Assembly (NCBI GenBank): GCA_030596465.1
Contig: JAUVJW010000037.1
Span: 1-10,815, forward strand
Length of the DNA stretch: 10,815 nucleotides
Reading direction: 5' to 3'
DNA from: Candidatus Fermentibacteraceae bacterium
GTDB lineage: Bacteria; Fermentibacterota; Fermentibacteria; Fermentibacterales; JCC-6
Each line of letters begins with the position of its first letter. Positions within the stretch are counted from its first letter, which is position 1. The position numbers and the translations under genes are program-made. The notes beneath the pieces were generated by a model, which saw only the letters and a program-made list of their open reading frames with translations, was not told where the DNA came from and made no database searches. Shown here in pieces: positions 5,713-10,815 of the stretch.

Positions 5713-6132
5713 ATGAAAAACGAAGATGCATACGACTTTCTGAGACAGTCCGGTTTACGGATGACAAAGTTCAAGATTGAGATTGTCGATCTTTTTCTTG
5801 GGGGTGGTTGCGGGCTTTCAGTGAAGGACGTTATGGCTGTTCTTTCTTCAAGCCCGGATATATCCACGGTGTACCGATCCTTGAGTTCCCTTACTGAAAA
5901 GGGTTTTCTTCGACACAGTGTGGGTCCGGAGGGGGTTGTTCAGTACAGGTGTACAAGTACTTTTTACCCGGATCACGGGCATTTCTGCTGTGTAAATTGT
6001 GGTGGAACAATTCCCGTGACGAGAAAACTGCCGGATGCTTTCCTTGACCTTCTGGAGAAGGAGTATGGGGTTAGTGTGAAATCAGCTGATTTTCTACTTG
6101 AAGGGAAATGTCTTAAATGCAGAAGTATATAG
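5713..6132 (+). CDS. zur: Fur-family metalloregulator, probably zinc-responsive Zur
   Basis: A 139-residue winged-helix repressor of normal Fur length. The recognition region STVYRSLSSLTEKGFL (51-66) matches the family's TVYRxLxxLxxxG. Structural zinc ligands are Cys93-x2-Cys96 and Cys133-x2-Cys136. Zur rather than Fur or PerR is favoured by Cys80 in QYRC, aligned with the Cys that Zur proteins use in their sensing site, by His88 and His90 before the first CxxC, and above all by the zinc-uptake genes downstream. The His usually found eight residues before the first Cys of the second pair is Ala125 here, so one regulatory metal site may be altered. The start is ATG 5713 with AAGGA just upstream. 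The 3' end overlaps znuA by 16 nt. Likely autoregulated through the palindrome over its promoter. Confidence 0.85.
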   Translation: MKNEDAYDFLRQSGLRMTKFKIEIVDLFLGGGCGLSVKDVMAVLSSSPDISTVYRSLSSLTEKGFLRHSVGPEGVVQYRCTSTFYPDHGHFCCVNCGGTIPVTRKLPDAFLDLLEKEYGVSVKSADFLLEGKCLKCRSI

Positions 6133-6995
6133 TCATTATATTGATACTGATGTTCACTGCCTGTTCCGAACAAAGCAATCAGGTGGATCATGGGAAGCTT
6201 TCTGTACTGGTCAGTGTGATGCCGCAAAAATACTTTGTTGAAAAAATAGCCGGTGATCTTGTTGAAATAACAGTACTGATACCTCCAGGAGCCAGCCCAA
6301 CCGCCTATGAAATATCTCCTTCAGACATGAGGCGGATCAGTGAGGCTGATGTTTGGTTTACCATAGGTCTCCAGAGGGAAACCACATGGATATCGGATTT
6401 TTCCTCACTAAATGAAGAGCTTCTTATTGTAAGTACTATTGAGGGAGTTCAAAGGCTGCCTGTTGGAAGATATGGTATTCCCGGAGTACAAGCTTCACAT
6501 GAGCACAGTGACCTGGATCCCCATGTCTGGCTTTCACCTGAACTGGTTGGTTTACAGGCCATGACGGTCTGTGAGGCTCTCAGCGGGATAGATCAGGAAA
6601 ACACTACTGTCTACTCTACCAATCTTGATCTGTTTTTGAGGGAGGTCAGTGATCTGCAGAATGAAATCCATGAGTTGCTTGATCCGTTCGCCGGGGAGGG
6701 TTTTATGGTGTTTCATCCGGCATGGGGGTATTTTGCGGATGAATTCAATCTGATTCAGGTACCCATTGAAATTTCCGGTAGTGAGCCTTCACCGGAAGAG
6801 CTGGCCCGGTTGATTGATTATGGAAGAAGTTCATCTGTAAAGGTGGTGTTTGTTTCACCACAATTCAGCGAGGCATCAGCGAAGACCATTGCTGGTGAGT
6901 TGAATGCCGGTGTGATATTCATTGATCCGCTTGCTGTAAACTGGTCTGAGAACCTTTCGCGGGTAGCAGGCCAACTTGCAACAGCTATGGAGTAA
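6117..6995 (+). CDS. znuA: Zinc ABC transporter substrate-binding lipoprotein
   Basis: A cluster A-I metal-binding lipoprotein of 292 residues, normal for ZnuA. The signal peptide ends in lipobox FTAC (Cys16), giving anchorage to the membrane. Family signatures in order: PPGASPTAYEISPSDMRR (57-73), LDPHVWLSPE (133-142) with His136, VFHPAWGYFADEF (198-210) with His200, EISGSEPSPEELARL (218-232), FVSPQFSEASAK (245-256) and FIDPLA (268-273) with Asp270. The first metal ligand of the family, the His of the usual PHxY motif, is replaced by Thr62. A short His-rich loop (SHEHSDL, 127-133) precedes the second ligand and may contribute. The start overlaps the end of zur, with AAGGGA 10 nt upstream; znuC follows after 2 nt. 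Zinc is inferred from the neighbours; manganese cannot be excluded from sequence alone. Confidence 0.9.
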   Translation: MQKYIVIILILMFTACSEQSNQVDHGKLSVLVSVMPQKYFVEKIAGDLVEITVLIPPGASPTAYEISPSDMRRISEADVWFTIGLQRETTWISDFSSLNEELLIVSTIEGVQRLPVGRYGIPGVQASHEHSDLDPHVWLSPELVGLQAMTVCEALSGIDQENTTVYSTNLDLFLREVSDLQNEIHELLDPFAGEGFMVFHPAWGYFADEFNLIQVPIEISGSEPSPEELARLIDYGRSSSVKVVFVSPQFSEASAKTIAGELNAGVIFIDPLAVNWSENLSRVAGQLATAME

Positions 6996-6997
6996 CT

Positions 6998-7759
6998 ATG
7001 GTTTTGCTTGAACTCAGGAATGTTACAGCCGGATATAACCGCGACCATCCAGCTATTGAGAATGTAGATCTTTCCGTAGAGAAGAATGATTTCATCGCAA
7101 TAATCGGACCTAATGGAGGGGGAAAGACCACATTACTGAAAGTTGTTCTCGGTCTCCTTATTCCATTTACCGGAACGGTGAAAGTTTTTGGTAAAGAACC
7201 TGTTCATTCAAGGAAGAATATCGGGTATGTTCCACAGGTTATTCCCTCAAGAGTGTTTCCTGTTTCTGTTCTGGATGTGGTACTCATGGGACGTCTGGGC
7301 TCATCCGGTTTTTTCAGGAGATACACTGACCGGGATAGAGCCATAGCTGTTGAAAAACTTGAGAAACTTGGAGTGTTCAATCTGGCCGGGAAGAGGATGG
7401 ATCAGCTTTCAGGGGGGCAGAAGCAGAGGGTTCTTATTGCGAGGGCACTTGCCGGGGAACCGAAACTGCTATTGCTCGATGAGCCGGTGGCAAGTGTTGA
7501 TTCTGAGACACAGCAAAGTTTCTACAATCTTCTTGCCGGGCTGAACAGCAGAATGGCTGTTGTACTGGTTACACACGATGTAGGTGCGGTATCCTCCCAT
7601 GTTAAGAGCATTGCCTGTATTAACAGACATCTGGTCAGTCACGGAGAGACGATTTCCGAAAAAGATGTGGCAAGGGCTTATGGATGCCCATTTGAGCTTG
7701 TTGCTCACGGCGTTCCTCATCGGGTTCTTGGAGCCAGAAAGGACGGCAGCCATGTCTGA
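6998..7759 (+). CDS. znuC: Zinc ABC transporter ATP-binding protein
   Basis: A 253-residue ABC ATPase that powers metal import through ZnuB. All nucleotide-binding motifs are intact: Walker A GPNGGGKTT (37-45), Q-loop Gln80, signature LSGGQKQR (137-144), Walker B LLLLDEP (157-163), D-loop ASVD and switch His193 in THD. The overall pattern (LRNVTAGY at the start, IGYVPQ, VLDVVLMGR) is that of the metal-importer group of ABC proteins. GGAG inside the end of znuA provides the ribosome binding site 5 nt before the ATG. The C-terminus, after residue 215, contains two His (HGVPH), not unusual in the family. It overlaps znuB by 8 nt, indicating coupled translation. Confidence 0.94.
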   Translation: MVLLELRNVTAGYNRDHPAIENVDLSVEKNDFIAIIGPNGGGKTTLLKVVLGLLIPFTGTVKVFGKEPVHSRKNIGYVPQVIPSRVFPVSVLDVVLMGRLGSSGFFRRYTDRDRAIAVEKLEKLGVFNLAGKRMDQLSGGQKQRVLIARALAGEPKLLLLDEPVASVDSETQQSFYNLLAGLNSRMAVVLVTHDVGAVSSHVKSIACINRHLVSHGETISEKDVARAYGCPFELVAHGVPHRVLGARKDGSHV

Positions 7760-8543
7760 TATGTTCAGTTACACTTTTATGCAGAACGCATTTATTCTTA
7801 CTGCTCTTGCTTCTATCGCCTGTGGAGTGGTTGGTAGTCTAATCACTGTTAACAGAATGTCATCCTTTACTGGAAGTATTGCACACGCATCATTCGGGGG
7901 GTTGGGTCTTGCGTATCTGCTTGGAGTTCATCCCATGATTGGCGCTACCGTTTTCGCAGTTGGATCGGCTCTTGGTATAGGTGCTCTTTCCGGTCGGAAC
8001 AGAATTGGATCAGACACCGCAATGGCAGCATTGTGGGCAACTGGAATGGCTGCCGGGCTGGTTTTTATCAAACTTTCGGGAACCTATACATCTGATCTTA
8101 TGAGCTGGCTGTTCGGAAGTCTTATGGCTGTATCAAGAACCGATCTTTTTCTTACAGCAGGTCTGGATGTGGTTGTTCTTGGCTCTGTGATTCTTTTTTA
8201 CAAGGAATTTCTTGGAATTTCTTATGATCTGGAATTCACAAGAATTCAGGGGGTACCTGTATGGTTCCTGCGAGGGTTGTTTCTGGTTCTGGCCGCTCTT
8301 ACCACAATTGTTCTAATGAAGGTAACCGGCCTGATAATGGTTATTGCACTGTTAACCATACCTGCATCTATTGCGGAGAGGTATAGCAGCTCACTTCGGA
8401 AAATGATGGTTCTGGCTTCTTTTCTAAGCCTTTTGTTCGGCATTATCGGTCTTTTTATTGCCTGGTGGCTTGACTTGCCCTCAGGCGCGGCAATTATTCT
8501 GGTTTCTTCAATTGCCTACTTTTTAGTTCTTGCTCACAGATAA
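7752..8543 (+). CDS. znuB: Zinc ABC transporter permease
   Basis: A 263-residue, very hydrophobic protein of the ABC-3 permease family, with about seven to nine predicted membrane helices. Family marks include the N-terminal helix ending in VNRMSSFTGSIAHASFGGLGLAYLLG (the usual RxxSxxGxxxAHxxxxG region) and VTGLIMVIALLTIPASIAERYS, matching the GxLLxxALLxxPAA coupling region that contacts ZnuC. The start ATG 7752 is preceded by AAAGGA (7738-7743) at 8 nt and overlaps the end of znuC; the frame remains open upstream to 7584, but that stretch lies inside znuC and lacks a supported start. It is the last gene of the zinc operon; no clear T-tract terminator follows. Confidence 0.92.
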   Translation: MSDMFSYTFMQNAFILTALASIACGVVGSLITVNRMSSFTGSIAHASFGGLGLAYLLGVHPMIGATVFAVGSALGIGALSGRNRIGSDTAMAALWATGMAAGLVFIKLSGTYTSDLMSWLFGSLMAVSRTDLFLTAGLDVVVLGSVILFYKEFLGISYDLEFTRIQGVPVWFLRGLFLVLAALTTIVLMKVTGLIMVIALLTIPASIAERYSSSLRKMMVLASFLSLLFGIIGLFIAWWLDLPSGAAIILVSSIAYFLVLAHR

Positions 8544-8574
8544 AAGTCAAACTGATTTTTTCTCCACCCGGTGC

Positions 8575-8600
8575 ATTGCCAGGAAGGATTTCCTGCCAAT
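8575..8600. repeat. 26-nt imperfect inverted repeat between znuB and the REC-GGDEF gene
   Basis: ATTG-C-CAGGAA (8575-8585) and TTCCTG-C-CAAT (8590-8600) are complementary except for one C/C mismatch, around the loop GGAT. No T-run follows, so it is not a standard terminator. It sits 32 nt before the candidate -35 box of the next gene and may be an operator or a 3'-end RNA structure for znuB. Confidence 0.4.
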
Positions 8601-8631
8601 ATTAGTGTGGTTTATGTTGAAAACAAACACC

Positions 8632-8660
8632 TTTACCTCCACCGTTGTTTTAATTATCAT
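8632..8660 (+). promoter_or_regulatory. Candidate promoter of the REC-GGDEF gene
   Basis: TTTACC (8632-8637) and TATCAT (8655-8660) at 17-nt spacing match consensus at four and five of six positions. The start near 8667 would leave a leader of about 20 nt. Confidence 0.45.
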
Positions 8661-8672
8661 CCGATAAGCAAT

Positions 8673-8682
8673 AAGGGGAGGT
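8673..8682 (+). promoter_or_regulatory. Strong ribosome binding site that selects a TTG start
   Basis: AAGGGGAGGT lies 5 nt before TTG 8687. The nearest in-frame ATG (8696) would be 14 nt away, too far for this Shine-Dalgarno, so TTG is the preferred start. Confidence 0.65.
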
Positions 8683-8686
8683 TGAT

Positions 8687-9574
8687 TTGAAATCAATGAA
8701 GGTTCTCATCATTGATGATGATGTGGATTCTCTTGCGATAGCAAGATTACGATTAAAGAAAGACGGTTACATTATTGAATCTGCGGGAAACGGAGAAGAA
8801 GGTCTTGTAAAGGCCAGCGACTGGAATCCCGACCTGATTCTTCTTGATGTTCAGATGCCGGGAAGAAGTGGTTTTGAAGTCTGCGAGGAGTTGAAATCCG
8901 ATCAGGAGCTCTGCAATATTCCAGTCATATTTTTATCCGCTGCCGATGATATCAGCGAAAAGGTCAGAGGTCTTGATTTAGGCGCGGTTGATTATGTAAC
9001 AAAACCTTTTGATATTTTTGAACTTCGCGCCAGGGTCAGGGCCGCCCTTCGAACAAAGCGATTGCAGGATCTTCTTTTTATGTACAGCGAAGTGGATTCA
9101 CTTACAGAGATTTACAACAGAAGGGTTTTAATGGAAAGGCTTCAGCAGGAATGGGATAGAACCCTGCGAAGCCATAGTGTTGTTTCCTTTATCATGGTTG
9201 ATATAGACAAATTCAAGAATGTTAATGATACCTATGGACATCCAGTTGGAGACAATGTGCTGGAGAGGATAGCATACATACTGAAACACTCAATCAGAAG
9301 TGGTGATATTGTTGGTCGATACGGCGGAGAAGAGTTCGGCATAATCATGGTGAATGCAACTGCAGAGGAAGCCTGTATTGCCTCGAACAGATATCGTTAC
9401 GAGATTGAACTGGAAGTATTCAAGGCAAAAAAAGTTGTTTTTTCGATCACCGCCAGTTTTGGCGTGGCTGATTCCAATGGAAAAAACACAGTGGATGAGC
9501 TTGTTTCATCGGCGGATTCCGCACTCTACAAGGCAAAGGAAAATGGCCGAAACAGGGTTTGCTCAGTCGGATAA
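8687..9574 (+). CDS. Response regulator with diguanylate cyclase output (REC-GGDEF)
   Basis: A cytoplasmic two-domain protein of 295 residues. The REC domain (about 4-122) has the acidic pocket Asp10-Asp12, phosphoacceptor Asp54 in LLLDVQMPG, and Lys106 in TKPF. The GGDEF domain (about 133-293) opens with DSLTEIYNRR (usual DxLTGLxNRR), has VDIDKFKNVND (171-181) and an intact active site GGEEF (213-217). An inhibitory-site motif Arg204-Ser-Gly-Asp207 lies exactly five residues before it, so product feedback inhibition is likely. It should make cyclic di-GMP from two GTP when phosphorylated by an unknown kinase; no histidine kinase gene is in the window. The start is TTG 8687, chosen from the ribosome binding site. 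The propeller gene at 9600 follows after 25 nt and is probably in the same transcript. Confidence 0.93.
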   Translation: MKSMKVLIIDDDVDSLAIARLRLKKDGYIIESAGNGEEGLVKASDWNPDLILLDVQMPGRSGFEVCEELKSDQELCNIPVIFLSAADDISEKVRGLDLGAVDYVTKPFDIFELRARVRAALRTKRLQDLLFMYSEVDSLTEIYNRRVLMERLQQEWDRTLRSHSVVSFIMVDIDKFKNVNDTYGHPVGDNVLERIAYILKHSIRSGDIVGRYGGEEFGIIMVNATAEEACIASNRYRYEIELEVFKAKKVVFSITASFGVADSNGKNTVDELVSSADSALYKAKENGRNRVCSVG

Positions 9575-9599
9575 CTCATTGTAATCAAGGAGAAATTGA

Positions 9600-10644
9600 A
9601 TGAAAGTATTCATTTTTGTCATAGTTGTTTTTATTGCCGGTTGCTCAGATTCACCGGATGAACCGGTTGAGGAGTCATCAATAGATCAGGAATTCCGGAC
9701 ACTGGCGGTTCTTGATACAATCGGTATTGAGCTTGGAGATTCCACATATATGTTTGGAGCAATTGAGGGTCTTTTCACCTTCAGGCGATCACATCAGAAC
9801 CATAGGTCGCAGGGGGAATGCCCCCGGAGAATTTCAGAGACCTCTGGGAATGGTTCTTCTGGGAAATGATCTTCTTGCTGTTATGGATCCCTGGGCAGAA
9901 GGGCTTACCGGGATTACCCCGGAATACGATCAGATCGGTGTTCTAATTGATATTCACAGCAATGTTCACATGGGAATGTGCGCAGTGGATTTATCTGATA
10001 TCGTAGCACTCAGGGTACTTGAGAGTACATCTGATGACCCTGGAATTCCTATGATGATAGGCAGGTACAGTATGTCGAAAGATCCTTCTGTAATCTACTG
10101 GCAGGAGGATTATTCAATTACTTCCCTTGAGGATATCTCCGGGGTTATGCGTGATTTCTCAAATCTCTACTGGACCGCGGACAGAAATACCGGCAATGTT
10201 TATATCGCTCCTTATGAAGACAACAGGTATCTGGTTTACCGTTATTCCCCTGAAGGTGTTCTGCTGAACACCATTGAACTGGAAGTGGAGCAAGTATTGA
10301 AAACAGATCAGGAGATCGCTGACGAGACCATATATCTCCGTGCAAGACTCACTGCTCTTAATGGAAGAGATATGGGTTTTGATATTGAACCCTACCTTGA
10401 GCGCAGGTCAATAATTGGGCTTGGGATCAGTAAAGATGGGAATCTCTGGGTTCGCAGGGGAACTCATGATGATGCAGTTCTTGATCTATGGACTCCGGAG
10501 GGCGAACTCATACAGAGTTATACCGTTCCCGGAACTTCTCTTTCATGGAAATTCAGTTTCTGTTCTGAAGGAATTCTTGCCTACGATGAGAATCCCGAGT
10601 ACTTCCAGAGGGTATTCACAATAGAAACGCCCGCTATGGAATAG
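9600..10644 (+). pseudogene. Six-bladed beta-propeller lipoprotein gene broken by internal deletion/frameshift
   Basis: The first part, from ATG 9600 with AAGGAG 7 nt upstream, encodes a lipoprotein signal peptide (lipobox IAGC, Cys15) and LDTIGIELGDSTYMFGAIE, parallel to VDTIGVLMGDSTEMFGNIF in the gene at 4504. At about 9768 the homology jumps to another frame, continuing as VFSPSGDHIRTIGRRGNAPGEFQR and running to the TAG at 10642-10644. The original frame continues only as unrelated residues to a TGA at 9867-9869. Compared with the intact paralogue about 21 codons are missing and one base remains, an apparent 62-nt deletion. The downstream part still shows clean propeller signatures (SPEGVLLNTIEL, SKDGNLWVRRG, TPEGELIQSY, FQRVFTIE), so the break looks recent. 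An assembly collapse is the main alternative. Without the signal peptide the downstream part would not be exported. Confidence 0.75.
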
Positions 10645-10695
10645 ATTTTCTGCTGTCTGTGTATCATCACCGTAACACTTAACTGAGGAGCAGCG

Positions 10696-10815
10696 ATGAG
10701 AACAATAGCAGTACTTCTTTTTTTTGCAGCGATAGCTACAGCATCCACGTCTTTTGAAACTGCGGTCAGCAATGTGGCGGAGATGGTCTGGAACAACAAG
10801 GTAACAGGAGTTGCG
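10696..10815 (+). CDS. Exported protein, N-terminal fragment
   Basis: ATG 10696 is preceded by GAGGAG (10685-10690) at 5 nt. The 40 visible residues open with a Sec signal peptide (MRTIAVLLFFAAIATAS), followed by TSFETAVSNVAEMVWNNKVTG; the frame runs off the window. It begins 51 nt after the propeller pseudogene on the same strand, with no terminator between, so it may share that transcript. Too little is visible to name a family. Confidence 0.7.
   Translation, partial: MRTIAVLLFFAAIATASTSFETAVSNVAEMVWNNKVTGVA

Noticed and set aside
7584..7751. N-terminal extension of the znuB frame
   Set aside because: It lies wholly within znuC in another frame; ATG 7752 has a good ribosome binding site and gives the normal permease length.
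9712..10644. Independent gene starting at TTG 9712
   Set aside because: Its first 19 codons are an out-of-frame reading of the upstream lipoprotein segment, and no ribosome binding site is present; it is the 3' part of the broken propeller gene.

Overview
The window reads as a piece of chromosome from a Gram-negative-type bacterium of moderate base composition, most likely a member of the FCB superphylum or one of its uncultured relatives (Fermentibacterota, Cloacimonadota and similar lineages). The evidence is a gingipain-type (C25) peptidase ending in a FlgD/type-IX-secretion-like C-terminal domain, several lipoproteins with clear lipoboxes, a SUMF1-domain lipoprotein, and paralogous six-bladed-propeller lipoproteins. 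The phylum is an inference from gene style; no rRNA or other decisive marker is present. No CRISPR array, tRNA, insertion sequence or phage gene was seen.

Layout. 2-1720: 3' part of a secreted C25 peptidase, followed by a hairpin. 1721-2509: a near-consensus promoter, a structured leader and a solitary rpsD (ribosomal protein S4), closed by a strong intrinsic terminator. 2559-2728: convergent intergenic region with nested stem-loops. 2729-3517 (minus strand): SUMF1-domain lipoprotein. 3518-3932: AT-rich divergent intergenic region with inverted repeats. 3933-4355: small exported protein with an AgmX/PglI (TonB-like) C-terminal domain and a strong terminator. 4504-5625: six-bladed beta-propeller lipoprotein. 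5656-8543: a zinc-uptake operon, zur-znuA-znuC-znuB, with a promoter overlapped by a 23-nt palindrome. 8687-9574: response regulator/diguanylate cyclase starting at TTG. 9600-10644: a second propeller lipoprotein gene broken by an apparent internal deletion and frameshift. 10696-10815: start of another exported protein, cut by the window edge.

How the genes work together. The only clear pathway is zinc acquisition. ZnuA captures metal outside the cytoplasmic membrane, ZnuB is the permease, ZnuC the ATPase, and the Fur-family protein (probably Zur) is the likely autoregulator acting at the palindrome over its own promoter. The four genes overlap or nearly touch, so they are translationally linked. 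The REC-GGDEF protein would make cyclic di-GMP; its gene lies 25 nt upstream of the broken propeller gene and was probably cotranscribed with it. Most other genes encode envelope or secreted proteins.

I found no clear new multi-gene system. The observations most worth checking are: the operator-like palindrome of the zinc operon; a ZnuA with Thr where the family normally has its first metal-binding His; a solitary, zinc-free, plastid/cyanobacterial-like S4 with a structured leader; a propeller paralogue with an apparent deletion of about 62 nt; and nested stem-loops between rpsD and the SUMF1 gene.
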